Below, in pieces: positions 50,647-59,292 of a stretch of 64,000 nucleotides of DNA. Source of the stretch: Microbacterium murale. GTDB taxonomy: Bacteria; Actinomycetota; Actinomycetes; Actinomycetales; Microbacteriaceae. Both the position numbers and the translations under genes were made by a program. The notes below the pieces were generated by a model. The model saw nothing but the letters and a program-made list of their open reading frames with translations. It did not search any database and was not told where the DNA came from. The stretch is from contig NZ_JAUSXK010000001.1 in NCBI RefSeq assembly GCF_030815955.1, positions 1,054,001 to 1,118,000 on the forward strand, given 5' to 3'. Every line of letters begins with the position of its first letter. Positions within the stretch are counted from its first letter, which is position 1.

Positions 50647-52002
50647 TCACTCGACCGTGAAGCCCTGTTCCTCCGCGTACGAGACGACCGCCTCCTGCAG
50701 ACGATCAGCCGCCTCCGAGCCGGTGATCGACCCGTCGTTGACGGATGCCAGCTGCTCGTTGAACGCATCGAAGTAGAAGGCTCCGAACGGCGTGTACGTC
50801 ATGCCCGTGTACTCGTTGGCCGCTGGCACGTACACCTCCTTGTTCGCCTGCTGTCCCCCGAAGAACGGCACCTCGTAGTCGACGAACTCCGGCGCATTGA
50901 GCGCGTTGAGGTTCAGTGGGAAGATCACCTGGTTCTGCCAGCCGTCGGTCAGCGAGGCCTCGTCCGCGTAGACGCCGAAGGCGGCCTTCGCAGCGAGTTC
51001 AGGGTCGGAGGCCTGGCTCGTTACCGAGAAGGCCGATCCACCCCAGTTCACGAATGTCGGGTTCGCTGCGTCCCACTGCGGCAGCGGTGCGGTCGCCCAT
51101 ACGCCGGCATCCTCGCCCTCGCCCACACCGGCTCCAGTGAGATATCCCGGTGCCCATGCGGCGGAGATGTACGTCGCGTAGTCGCCGCCGATCACACCGG
51201 CGATGTACTCGGGCGTGAACTGGTCCTGCGTTCCGACCAGACCCTTCTCCACGAGGCCGCCCCAGTAGTCGAGCACCTCCTTGGATGCGTCATCGTTCAG
51301 CGTGATCCCGATGTTCTCCGGGCTCGCCGAGTCGTAGACGAATGGCTCTGCGCCGTTCTGGTACTGCAGCGCCATCATGACCGCAGGGGTGTTGGCTCCG
51401 AGATCGCCGAACAATGGGCCGCCGGCATCCTTGACCTTCTGTGCGGCAGCCTCGTACTCGGCCCACGTGGTGGGAGGCGTGATGCCGTACTGCTCGAAGA
51501 TGTCCTTGCGGTAGATCATGCCCATCGGGCCGCCGTCGACGGGCACTCCGTACACGCCCTCGCCGACCGAGACGTCCTTCCAGGCCCCTTCGCTGTAGTC
51601 GTCCTTGACGTCTTCATAGCCGAACTCGGCGATGTCGACGATCGCCTCCTGAACCTGGAAGGTCGGGATGCGGTCGGCCTCGATCATGATCACATCGGGG
51701 GCACCTGTTCCCGCGGTGATCGCGGTCTGGAACTTGTCGTACTCGTCGCCGCCCTGGCCTGCGTTGGTCCAGCAGACCTGGACCTCGTCGCTCTGCTCGT
51801 TGAAGTTGTCGATCACGAGCTCCATGTTCGGATACCACGCCCACATCGTGACGACGGGCAGGTCCTTCTTCGGAATCGTGTTGGTGCAGTTCGTCGCTTC
51901 GCTGCCGCCACCCTCGTTCGCATCACCGCCATCGGCGCACGATGCGAGTGCGCCGGCGAGTACGAGCGTGATCGCCGCAGCGAGAATCGGTTTCCTCTTC
52001 AC
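50647..52002 (-). CDS. Second sugar importer, substrate-binding lipoprotein
   Basis: The 451-residue protein has a Sec lipoprotein signal (MKRKPILAAAITLVLAGALA, lipobox LASC with the cysteine near residue 22), a Gly/Asp-rich linker, and a family-1 extracellular binding domain (VDGGPMGMIYRKDIFEQYG, VNWGGSAFSVTSQASDPELA). The GTG start has AAGGGAAA upstream. Neighbouring permeases and GH51 enzyme indicate an arabinose-containing oligosaccharide as ligand. It is divergent from the LacI gene at 52255. Confidence 0.9.
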   Translation of the reverse strand: MKRKPILAAAITLVLAGALASCADGGDANEGGGSEATNCTNTIPKKDLPVVTMWAWYPNMELVIDNFNEQSDEVQVCWTNAGQGGDEYDKFQTAITAGTGAPDVIMIEADRIPTFQVQEAIVDIAEFGYEDVKDDYSEGAWKDVSVGEGVYGVPVDGGPMGMIYRKDIFEQYGITPPTTWAEYEAAAQKVKDAGGPLFGDLGANTPAVMMALQYQNGAEPFVYDSASPENIGITLNDDASKEVLDYWGGLVEKGLVGTQDQFTPEYIAGVIGGDYATYISAAWAPGYLTGAGVGEGEDAGVWATAPLPQWDAANPTFVNWGGSAFSVTSQASDPELAAKAAFGVYADEASLTDGWQNQVIFPLNLNALNAPEFVDYEVPFFGGQQANKEVYVPAANEYTGMTYTPFGAFYFDAFNEQLASVNDGSITGSEAADRLQEAVVSYAEEQGFTVE

Positions 52003-52065
52003 TGTGTTTCCCTTCAGGGCTGGACTTCATTGTCGGTGCCGTTCACGTCATCGGGTGGCGTGAGA

Positions 52066-52102
52066 CGATCGTATTTACAACGTTGTATTCATACGTTGTG
52101 AA
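52066..52102 (-). promoter_or_regulatory. Operator/promoter of the second importer operon
   Basis: TACAACGTTGTA (52076-52087) is a perfect 12-bp palindrome, and TTCATACGTTGTGAA (52088-52102) next to it is a diverged second copy. On the minus strand TTCACA and TGTAAA are 17 bp apart across these sites. The divergent LacI regulator is the natural ligand. Confidence 0.7.
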
Positions 52103-52203
52103 GAGAGTAGCGCAGCGGTGCACATCGGTGTCAATACCTCTACGCGAAGCTCTGCCCGTCTGGCTCACCGGTGGGCATGTCGGACCGGTGAGAGCAGCGA
52201 AGC

Positions 52204-52209
52204 TAGAGT
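52204..52209 (+). promoter_or_regulatory. -10 element of the fourth LacI gene
   Basis: TAGAGT lies 45 bp before the preferred ATG at 52255, giving a short leader; an upstream GTG at 52210 directly abuts it and cannot be the start of a transcript from this promoter. Confidence 0.5.
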
Positions 52210-52254
52210 GTGGGGAGCGCGGGGCCAGTCGCGCTGTCGCGACGATGGGTGGGC

Positions 52255-53289
52255 ATGATGGGTTCGACGATGCACGACGTCGCGCGAGTCGCCGGTGTAT
52301 CGATCAAGACCGTGTCGAACGTCATCAACGACTACCCGCACGTCCGCCCCGACACCCGTGATCGAGTCCTGGCTGCGATCGAAGAGCTCGACTACCGCCC
52401 GAATCTCTCGGCGCGAGGTCTCCGCTCCGGTCGCACGGGAGTCATCGGCCTCGCAGTCCCCGCACTCCGCGAGAACTACTTCGCCGAACTCGCCGATGCG
52501 ATCATCCGAGCAGCGGATGCCCGTGGCCTCGGCGTGGTCGTCGAGCAGACCAGCGGCGACAGGGAGCGCGAGCTCCAGGTCGTCAGCGGCGGACGACTCC
52601 GGCTCACCGACGGCTTGATGTTCAGCCCGTCGGCGCTCGGCCAGAAGGATGCCGAATCGTTGAGCACCGACTTCCCCCTGGTACTGCTGGGTGAGCGGAT
52701 ATTCAACGGGCCCACCGACCATGTCGCCATGCACAACACCTCGTCTGCACGTGCGGCCGTGGAACATCTCCTCGACATCGGGCGACGGAGGATCGCGATC
52801 ATCGGGGCCGAATCCGACCGGGGCGATGAAGTCAGCTCAGCGAGCTTGCGCCTGGACGGTTACCTCCAGGCTCTCGAGGGCGCCGGCATCGATAGCGACC
52901 GAACGCTGATCCGCCCGAGCGCCCACTGGAGCCACTCCGCCGGAGCCTCGACCACCCGTCAGCTGATCGACGAGAAGATTCCGTTCGACGCCGTCTTCGC
53001 CCTCAACGACACGTTGGGGCTCGGCGCGCTGAGGGCACTCGGCGAAGCGGGCCTGAGCGTCCCGGGCGATGTCGCCGTCATCGGCTTCGACAACATCGAC
53101 GAGGCGCGCTTCTCGGTCCCGTCGATGTCGAGTGTGGATGTCGGAAGCGAGCAGATCGCCGCCACGGCGGTCGACCTGCTGATCGAGCGCATCGCGGAGA
53201 AAGGACCTCGCAGGCCTCCGCGCACTGTGAAACCGGACTTCCGCATCATCCGACGCGAGTCCACCGGATTCTCCGGCAACGGGCGCTAG
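52255..53289 (+). CDS. LacI-family regulator of the second importer operon
   Basis: The 344-residue protein begins MMGSTMHDVARVAGVSIKTV, with the hinge NLSARGLRSGRTGVIGL and an effector domain containing VFALNDTLGLGALRALGEAG and VAVIGFDNIDEARFSVPSMS. I chose the ATG at 52255 because the longer frame would start at the promoter. Its DNA-binding domain is strikingly like that of the regulator at 33189 (both KTVSNV with the RGLRSGR hinge), while the regulators at 32021 and 40082 have QTVSRVLND. Likely target: the paired sites at 52076-52102. Confidence 0.88.
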   Translation: MMGSTMHDVARVAGVSIKTVSNVINDYPHVRPDTRDRVLAAIEELDYRPNLSARGLRSGRTGVIGLAVPALRENYFAELADAIIRAADARGLGVVVEQTSGDRERELQVVSGGRLRLTDGLMFSPSALGQKDAESLSTDFPLVLLGERIFNGPTDHVAMHNTSSARAAVEHLLDIGRRRIAIIGAESDRGDEVSSASLRLDGYLQALEGAGIDSDRTLIRPSAHWSHSAGASTTRQLIDEKIPFDAVFALNDTLGLGALRALGEAGLSVPGDVAVIGFDNIDEARFSVPSMSSVDVGSEQIAATAVDLLIERIAEKGPRRPPRTVKPDFRIIRRESTGFSGNGR

Positions 53290-53298
53290 GGCGCGCGT

Positions 53299-54483
53299 TC
53301 AGAGCCGCTCGAGGATCATCGCGTTGGCCATGCCGCCGCCTTCGCACATCGTCTGCAGCCCGTAGCGACCACCGGTCGCTTCGAGGTGATCGACGAGCGT
53401 GCCGAGCAGCCGCGTGCCGGAGGAGCCGAGCGCGTGACCGAGAGCGATCGCCCCGCCGCGCGGGTTCAGCTTCGCGGCATCCGCCCCCAACTCCGCAGCC
53501 CAGGCGAGCGGGACGGAGGCGAAGGCCTCGTTGACCTCGTAGGCATCGAGTTCGCCGATGGTGAGTCCGGTGCGATCCAGGATCCGGCGCGTGGCGGGAA
53601 TCGGACCGGTGAGCATCATCATCGGGTCATCCCCCACGACGGCGAAGGCGTGGAATCGGGCTCGTGGGCGGATGCCCAGAGACTCGGCCCGTTCGGCGCT
53701 CATCAGCAGGGCTGCAGACGCACCATCGGTGAGCGGGGAGGAGTTGCCCGGTGTGATGCTCCACGTCAGATCCGGAAACCGTGCCGCCAGGGCATCGGTC
53801 CGGAACGCAGGTGGGAGCCCGGCGAGCTTCTCTGCCGTTGTTCCCGCCCGCACTGTTTCATCGGTTCGAGCATCCTGCACCTCCTCGACGGCGACGATCG
53901 TGCCATCGAAGAAGCCATCGGCCCAGGCCTGGGCTGCGCGACGGTGCGACTCGGCCGCATACTCGTCGAGATCGTCACGGCTGAAGCCCCAGCGCTGCGC
54001 GATCAGTTCGGCGGAGACGCCCTGGTTCACCAGGCCGTCGGGGTAGCGGGCGCGCAGTCGCGGCGACATCGGTGATCCGCTTGCGGCGGAGGAGCCGAGC
54101 GGCACACGGCTCATCGACTCGACTCCGCCCACCAGCACTGCGTCGTAAGCGCCGGCCATGATCCCCTGTGCGGCGATGTGCACGGCCTGCTGACTCGATC
54201 CGCACTGGCGGTCGATGGTCGCGCCCGGGAGCGTCTCATCGAATCCCGCAGCCAGAACCGCCTGTCGGGCGATGTTCATCGACTGCTCTCCGACCTGACT
54301 GACGCAGCCGAGCAGCACGTCGTCGATCTGCCGCGACTCCAGAGAGTTGCGTTCGAGAATCGCCTTCAAGACCCCTGCCGCGAGGTCGACCGGATGCACC
54401 TCGCTCAGAGCACCGCCGGGTTTGCCTCGCCCCACCGGGGTGCGGACGACGTCGACCAGAACCGCTTCGTTGCGCTCAGTCAT
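53299..54483 (-). CDS. Acetyl-CoA acetyltransferase family thiolase
   Basis: The 394-residue protein has the full thiolase triad: acyl-accepting C94 in DRQCGSSQQA, H350 in GGAIALGHALGSSG and the second cysteine C380 in LQTMCEGGGMANA, plus the YEVNEAFASVPLAW segment. It could cleave 3-ketoacyl-CoA or condense acetyl-CoA. It begins 18 bp after prpC on the same strand, so it is probably the last gene of the methylcitrate operon, where a role in branched-chain or odd-chain acyl-CoA breakdown (such as 2-methylacetoacetyl-CoA) would make sense. Substrate is inferred only. Confidence 0.9.
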   Translation of the reverse strand: MTERNEAVLVDVVRTPVGRGKPGGALSEVHPVDLAAGVLKAILERNSLESRQIDDVLLGCVSQVGEQSMNIARQAVLAAGFDETLPGATIDRQCGSSQQAVHIAAQGIMAGAYDAVLVGGVESMSRVPLGSSAASGSPMSPRLRARYPDGLVNQGVSAELIAQRWGFSRDDLDEYAAESHRRAAQAWADGFFDGTIVAVEEVQDARTDETVRAGTTAEKLAGLPPAFRTDALAARFPDLTWSITPGNSSPLTDGASAALLMSAERAESLGIRPRARFHAFAVVGDDPMMMLTGPIPATRRILDRTGLTIGELDAYEVNEAFASVPLAWAAELGADAAKLNPRGGAIALGHALGSSGTRLLGTLVDHLEATGGRYGLQTMCEGGGMANAMILERL

Positions 54484-54501
54484 GATTCCTCTGCCGGCGG
54501 A

Positions 54502-55692
54502 TCAGCCGGCCGCTTCCTCCGGTCGCTCCTGCACCTCGACGGCCGCCGTGTCCGGCTCGTACTCCTCGATATGCCGCTCATCCGGTCCGTTGTACGCCGA
54601 CAGCGGTCGGATCAACGCGTTGGAGGCCTGCTGCTCGAGGATGTGCGCGGTCCAGCCGGTGATGCGCGACGCGACGAACAACGGGGTGAACGTGAGGGTG
54701 TCGTAGCCGATCAGGTTGTACGCCGGTCCGGACGGATAGTCGAGATTGGGGTAGATGCCCTTGCGTGAGACGAACTCGCTCTCGAGCGTCTCGTAGAGCT
54801 TTGCCACGTCCGGACGGTCGTAGTGCGCGACCAGCGAGTCGAGCGCCGCCTTCATGGTCGGAACACGCGAGTCGCCGCGCTTGTACACGCGATGGCCGAA
54901 GCCCATGATCTTGCGCTTCTCGGCGAGCGCGGTGTCCAGCCAACCTTCAACCTGATCAGCCGAACCGATCTCGTCGAAGATGTGCATCACCGCTTCGTTC
55001 GCCCCGCCGTGCAGCGGGCCCTTCAGCGCACCGATCGCGCCGACGACGGCGGAGTACAGGTCGCTCAGCGTCGAGGTGATGACACGAGCCGTGAACGTCG
55101 ACGCGTTGAACGAGTGCTCCGCGTACAGGATCATCGAGCGGTTGAACGCATCGACGACCACAGCACCCGGCTCCTCGCCGAACGTCAGCCACAGGAAGTT
55201 CGCCGCATAGTCGAGGTCATCTCGCGACTCGACCGCTTCCAGCCCGCGGCGACGACGCTGCCCGTACGAGACGATCGCCGGCAGCGCGGCGAACAGTTGC
55301 AGGCTGCGCCGCAGATTCTCCTCAGGGGTGCCGACGGCATCCAGCACGTTGCTGATGCCGGCCGTCTCGATGGCGCCGATCACACTCACCGCGGTGCGCA
55401 CCTCGTCCATCGGGTGCGAGTCCAGCGGCAGACGGTCGATCGCGTCCTTCACCTCTGGTGCGAGCGCGCGATGCTCGCGCTCGGTCGCACGCAGCTGCGC
55501 CAATTCTGCGGCAGAGGGCAGCTCGCCGTGCCACAGCAGATAGGCCACCGCCTCGAACGGTTGGGTCGCCGCCAGCTCCTGCACCGGGTATCCGCGGTAC
55601 AGCAGACTGTTCGTCTCAGGGTTGACCTTGCTCACCGCCGTCTCGTCGGCGATGACCCCTGCGAGGCCCTTCTTGATCTCGTTGTCAGCCAC
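54502..55692 (-). CDS. prpC: 2-methylcitrate synthase / citrate synthase
   Basis: The 396-residue protein has the citrate synthase active-site histidines H193 (AEHSFNASTF), H228 (GPLHGGANEAVM) and H267 (MGFGHRVYKRGD). The context (prpB and prpD upstream) makes it methylcitrate synthase, condensing propionyl-CoA with oxaloacetate. A GTG start follows AAGGAG and is 3 bp from the prpB stop codon. The Glu/Pro-rich C-terminus is not part of the catalytic fold. Confidence 0.92.
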   Translation of the reverse strand: MADNEIKKGLAGVIADETAVSKVNPETNSLLYRGYPVQELAATQPFEAVAYLLWHGELPSAAELAQLRATEREHRALAPEVKDAIDRLPLDSHPMDEVRTAVSVIGAIETAGISNVLDAVGTPEENLRRSLQLFAALPAIVSYGQRRRRGLEAVESRDDLDYAANFLWLTFGEEPGAVVVDAFNRSMILYAEHSFNASTFTARVITSTLSDLYSAVVGAIGALKGPLHGGANEAVMHIFDEIGSADQVEGWLDTALAEKRKIMGFGHRVYKRGDSRVPTMKAALDSLVAHYDRPDVAKLYETLESEFVSRKGIYPNLDYPSGPAYNLIGYDTLTFTPLFVASRITGWTAHILEQQASNALIRPLSAYNGPDERHIEEYEPDTAAVEVQERPEEAAG

Positions 55693-55695
55693 TGC

Positions 55696-56598
55696 TCACT
55701 CCTTCGTAACGGTGAAGTTGAAGACGCCGGAGTCGAAGTGGTTGTACGACTCGTAGTCGATGAGGTCGTAGAGGTCGGCGCGGTGCTGCATCTCGCCGAG
55801 CTTCGAGGTCAAATGCCCCTCATCGTTCAGCGTATCGAGTGCGCGGCCCGTCGCGCCCATCGCGATGCGCAGCATCGACACCGGCCAGATGACGATGTTC
55901 ACACCGACATCGCGCAGCTGGTCGACGGAGAAGAGGTCTGATTTCCCGAACTCGGTCATGTTCGCGAGGATCGGCACGTCGACGGCATCCCTGATCGCCG
56001 CGAACTCCTCCAGCGACCGCATCGCCTCGGGGAAGACAGCATCGGCACCGGCATCCACCAACGCCTTGGCGCGGTCCTTCGCAGCCTCCAGCCCATCGAC
56101 AGCGGCGATGTCGGTGCGCGCCATGATGAGGAAGTTCTCGTCACGGCGCGCGTCGGCGGCGGCACGGATGCGCTTGATCGCGGTCTGCTCGTCGACCACT
56201 GCCTTGCCGTCGAGGTGACCGCACCGCTTCGGGTTGATCTGGTCTTCGATGTGGGCTCCGGCGAGGCCGGCATCCTCGAGGGTCTGGATCGTGCGAGCGA
56301 CGTTCATCGGCTCTCCGAATCCGGTGTCGGCATCGATGATCGCGGGCAGTTCGGTCATCCGCGCGATCTGCTGGCCGCGCCCGGCGACCTCCGTGAGCGT
56401 CGTCAGCCCGATGTCGGGCAGGCCGAGGTCGGCGGAGAGCACGGCCCCGGAGATGTAGACGCCCTCGAACCCCTTCTGCTCGATGAGCCGGGCACTCAGC
56501 GGATTGAAAGCGCCGGGGAACCGCAGCAGCTCGCCCGTCGCGAGGCGCTCCCGGAACAGTCGCCGCTTCTCAGCGGGCGTGATGGTGGAGTACAGCAT
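55696..56598 (-). CDS. prpB: 2-methylisocitrate lyase
   Basis: The 300-residue protein belongs to the isocitrate lyase/PEP mutase superfamily, with the KRCGH motif at 124-128 (catalytic C126), the metal site DADTGFGEP and the MARTDIAAV strand. It cleaves 2-methylisocitrate to pyruvate and succinate. Its ATG shares one base with the prpD stop codon (TGATG). Confidence 0.94.
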   Translation of the reverse strand: MLYSTITPAEKRRLFRERLATGELLRFPGAFNPLSARLIEQKGFEGVYISGAVLSADLGLPDIGLTTLTEVAGRGQQIARMTELPAIIDADTGFGEPMNVARTIQTLEDAGLAGAHIEDQINPKRCGHLDGKAVVDEQTAIKRIRAAADARRDENFLIMARTDIAAVDGLEAAKDRAKALVDAGADAVFPEAMRSLEEFAAIRDAVDVPILANMTEFGKSDLFSVDQLRDVGVNIVIWPVSMLRIAMGATGRALDTLNDEGHLTSKLGEMQHRADLYDLIDYESYNHFDSGVFNFTVTKE

Positions 56599-58115
56599 CA
56601 GAACAGCCCCTTGGTGGTCGGATCGGATGCCACGACACCGGGCTTCGCGATTATCGAGAGCTCTGCGACCTCCGCCGCCGTCAGCTCAGGCAGGCGCTGC
56701 ACCAGCGAGAGGAATCGCTCGATCTCGGCCTCATCCAGCACCGGCCCGGCCAGCAGGCGGAACTTGGCGATGTAGTTCTCGCGGGCGAACGGCCGCGCGC
56801 CGAGTGGGTGGGCGTCGGCGACGGCGATCTCGTCGATGATCTTCGTGCCGTCGGCGAGTGCGATCTCGACGCGACCGCCGAACGCCTTCTCGCTGATGTC
56901 GTTCGAGTGGTAGCGGCGCGTCCACTCCGCATCCTCGAGAGTGGTGACCTTGTTCCACAGCTCGATCGTGTCGGACCGACCGGCCCGTTCGGGCGTGTAC
57001 GAGTCGACGTGGTGCCAGCTGCCATCCTGCAGCGCGACGGTGAAGATGTAGGGGATCGAGTGGTCGAGCGTCTCGCGCGACGCGGTCGGGTCGTACTTCT
57101 GCGGGTCGCCTGCGCCCGAGCCGATCACGCAGTGCGTGTGGTGGCTCGTGTGGAGTACCACGGACTCGATCTTCGAGGTGTCGACGCCTTCATTGTGCAG
57201 CTTTCGCGCCAGGTCGATCCACGCCTGCGCCTGATACTCCGCGGAATGCTCCTTCGTATACGTGTCGAGGATCGCCCGCTTGGCCTCACCTGCGGCAGGC
57301 AGCGGCACTTCGTACGAAGCATCCGGCCCGTCCAGCATCCAGGCGATCACGCCGTCCTCGCCTTCGTAGATGGGCGACGGGCTGGTCTGGCCGCGCATGG
57401 CCCGGTCGACGGCTTCGACCGCCATCTTCCCGGCGAATGCGGGCGCGTGCGCCTTCCACGTCGAGATCTCGCCCTTCCGGCTCTGCCGAGTGGCGGTCGT
57501 GGTGTGCAGAGCCTGACTGACGGCCTGGTAGATCGTCTCGGCGTCGAGGCCGAGAAGCGTGCCGATCCCGGCAGCGGCCGAGGGACCGAGGTGAGCGACG
57601 TGGTCGATCTTGTGCTTGTGCAGGCAGATCGCCTTCACCAGGTCGACCTGGATCTCGTAGCCGGTCGCGATGCCGCGCACGAGCGCACGCCCGTCGGCGC
57701 CGACGTGCTGCGCGACGGCGAGGATCGGCGGGATGTTGTCGCCGGGGTGCGAGTACTCGGCGGCGAGGAACGTGTCGTGGTAGTCGAGTTCGCGCACGGC
57801 GACACCGTTCGCCCATGCGGCCCACTCCGGGCTGGTGCGTCGCTCGAGCGGCGCACCGAACACGTTCGCGCCGTTGCCACCGGTCGAGGCCGGGTGGCTG
57901 AACGCCTGGTCACGGGCCGCGATGATCGGGCCCCGGGTGAGGGATGCCGCAGCGACGGACGCATTGTCGATGATGCGGTTGATGACCATGTCGACGACGT
58001 CCTGCTCGACCTCGACGGCATCAGTCGCGACCTCTGCGATCTTCCAGGCGAGCTGCTGCTCTCGGGGCAGATCTTCTTCGCTCTTGTAGACACGGACGTG
58101 GTGGTTGACGGTCAT
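56598..58115 (-). CDS. prpD: 2-methylcitrate dehydratase, MmgE/PrpD family
   Basis: The 505-residue protein has the MmgE/PrpD all-helical domain followed by the alpha/beta domain, with [33 protein letters not shown], and the [18 protein letters not shown] segment. It dehydrates 2-methylcitrate to 2-methyl-cis-aconitate; an aconitase from elsewhere rehydrates it. No acnD/prpF is present, consistent with the PrpD route. The start overlaps the GntR stop codon by 4 bp. Confidence 0.94.
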   Translation of the reverse strand: MTVNHHVRVYKSEEDLPREQQLAWKIAEVATDAVEVEQDVVDMVINRIIDNASVAAASLTRGPIIAARDQAFSHPASTGGNGANVFGAPLERRTSPEWAAWANGVAVRELDYHDTFLAAEYSHPGDNIPPILAVAQHVGADGRALVRGIATGYEIQVDLVKAICLHKHKIDHVAHLGPSAAAGIGTLLGLDAETIYQAVSQALHTTTATRQSRKGEISTWKAHAPAFAGKMAVEAVDRAMRGQTSPSPIYEGEDGVIAWMLDGPDASYEVPLPAAGEAKRAILDTYTKEHSAEYQAQAWIDLARKLHNEGVDTSKIESVVLHTSHHTHCVIGSGAGDPQKYDPTASRETLDHSIPYIFTVALQDGSWHHVDSYTPERAGRSDTIELWNKVTTLEDAEWTRRYHSNDISEKAFGGRVEIALADGTKIIDEIAVADAHPLGARPFARENYIAKFRLLAGPVLDEAEIERFLSLVQRLPELTAAEVAELSIIAKPGVVASDPTTKGLF

Positions 58116-58798
58116 GACTGTCCTCTGTTCTGAGTGATGTCGGGGTTCTGGATGCTGTCGAGGATGCTTGTGAGCGCATTGCGCAGATGCACGTGCGTGG
58201 CGTGGGCCGCGAGGTCGCCGTCGCGCTCGGCGAGCGCTTCTGCGATGAGCCGGTGCTCGGCGACCGATGCGGCGAGCCGCGCAGGATTGTCGCGCGACAA
58301 TCGGCGCACGCGCACCAGGTGGGTTCGCACGGTGCGCAGGGCCGCAGCGATGTAGTCGTTGTCGACGGCGGCATCGACGGCGGCGTCGAAGCGGGCGATG
58401 AGCGCGTAGTAGTCCGCTCGTCCTGTGGCGGCGTCGAGAGATGCTCCAGCATCCGCGAACTCTGCAGCGAGCCCGGCGAACAGCGCCGCATCACCGCGTA
58501 CGGCGGCGAGGCGCGCCGCCGATTCCTCGAGCGCGCGTCGGATCTCGAAAAGCGAGCGGATGTCGTCGGCATCGATGTCGGTCACGACCGTGACCCGCGG
58601 AGACTGCTGTTCGACCAGGCCGTCGGCGCTGAGCTGCTGCAGCGCCTCGCGCAGCGGAGTGCGACTCACGCCGAGCCTCGCCGCCTGCTCGACCTCCGCC
58701 AGAACAGTTCCCGGGGCGAGGGCGCCGGACTGGATTTCCTCCAGCAGCGTCGCATAAGCGCGATCGCTGGCTCTGGTTCGCTCGACTGCGGTGCTCAC
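58112..58798 (-). CDS. GntR-family (FadR/FCD) regulator of the prp operon
   Basis: The 228-residue protein starts at a GTG (58798) with TACACT six bases upstream, a leaderless start preferred over the longer frame. It has the GntR winged helix (about 10-75: [39 protein letters not shown]) and an FCD effector domain with the acidic/histidine ligand pattern ([59 protein letters not shown]). The operon position indicates it senses a methylcitrate-cycle acid. GTATAC sites upstream are candidate operators. Confidence 0.9.
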   Translation of the reverse strand: MSTAVERTRASDRAYATLLEEIQSGALAPGTVLAEVEQAARLGVSRTPLREALQQLSADGLVEQQSPRVTVVTDIDADDIRSLFEIRRALEESAARLAAVRGDAALFAGLAAEFADAGASLDAATGRADYYALIARFDAAVDAAVDNDYIAAALRTVRTHLVRVRRLSRDNPARLAASVAEHRLIAEALAERDGDLAAHATHVHLRNALTSILDSIQNPDITQNRGQS

Positions 58799-58867
58799 GG
58801 CATTAGTGTATACATAAATCACCGCAGCGGGCATTTCCGTCACTCAGCACCCGCGCAACGTATACAG
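58799..58867 (-). promoter_or_regulatory. prp promoter with two GTATAC sites
   Basis: TGTATACA (58807-58814) overlaps the -10 of the GntR gene, and a second GTATAC core lies at 58860-58865. Both fit the palindromic GT-N-AC style of GntR sites. The downstream one would block transcription start; the second could permit looping or cooperativity. Confidence 0.6.
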
Positions 58868-58912
58868 ACGCGGTGCCGGCGCTCCCGGCGCTCGATTCAA
58901 ACGGCGAGCAGC

Positions 58913-59278
58913 TCAGCCGGCGTCGGTCACGCCTTCGTACAGCCCGATCGCGTTGCCATCGGGATCGGTGATCACCGCCCACCAACTCGTCTCGCTGATC
59001 TGCTGCTTCCCCATCGCGAGCGTCGCCCCCGCTTCCACAGCCGCCGCCACGGTGTCGTCGATCGAATCGACCTCCACGTACGAGCGCGGCTGCGAGAAGT
59101 CCGCGCTGCGCGGCGCGAGCCCTCCCCCGCTGATCTTGTTCGGCGCCTGCCACATCGGATAGTCCTCGAACCCGGGGACCTCCGCGATCTCCCAGCCGAA
59201 CAGCCCGGAGTAGAAGGCCTTCGCCCGCTCCATGTCGCCGACCGGAATGTCGATGTGCGTGATGTCTCCGTGTGCCAT
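58913..59278 (-). CDS. VOC-family (glyoxalase/bleomycin-resistance-like) protein
   Basis: The 121-residue protein has the two beta-alpha-beta3 modules of the vicinal-oxygen-chelate fold: HGDITHIDIPVGDMERAKAF then YSGLFGWEI, and the C-terminal AVITDPDGNAIGLYEG. It may be a small dioxygenase, isomerase or binding protein. Ribosome site AGGA precedes the ATG. It ends 114 bp before the GntR start on the same strand. Confidence 0.9.
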   Translation of the reverse strand: MAHGDITHIDIPVGDMERAKAFYSGLFGWEIAEVPGFEDYPMWQAPNKISGGGLAPRSADFSQPRSYVEVDSIDDTVAAAVEAGATLAMGKQQISETSWWAVITDPDGNAIGLYEGVTDAG

Positions 59279-59292
59279 TTCGGGATCCTCTC

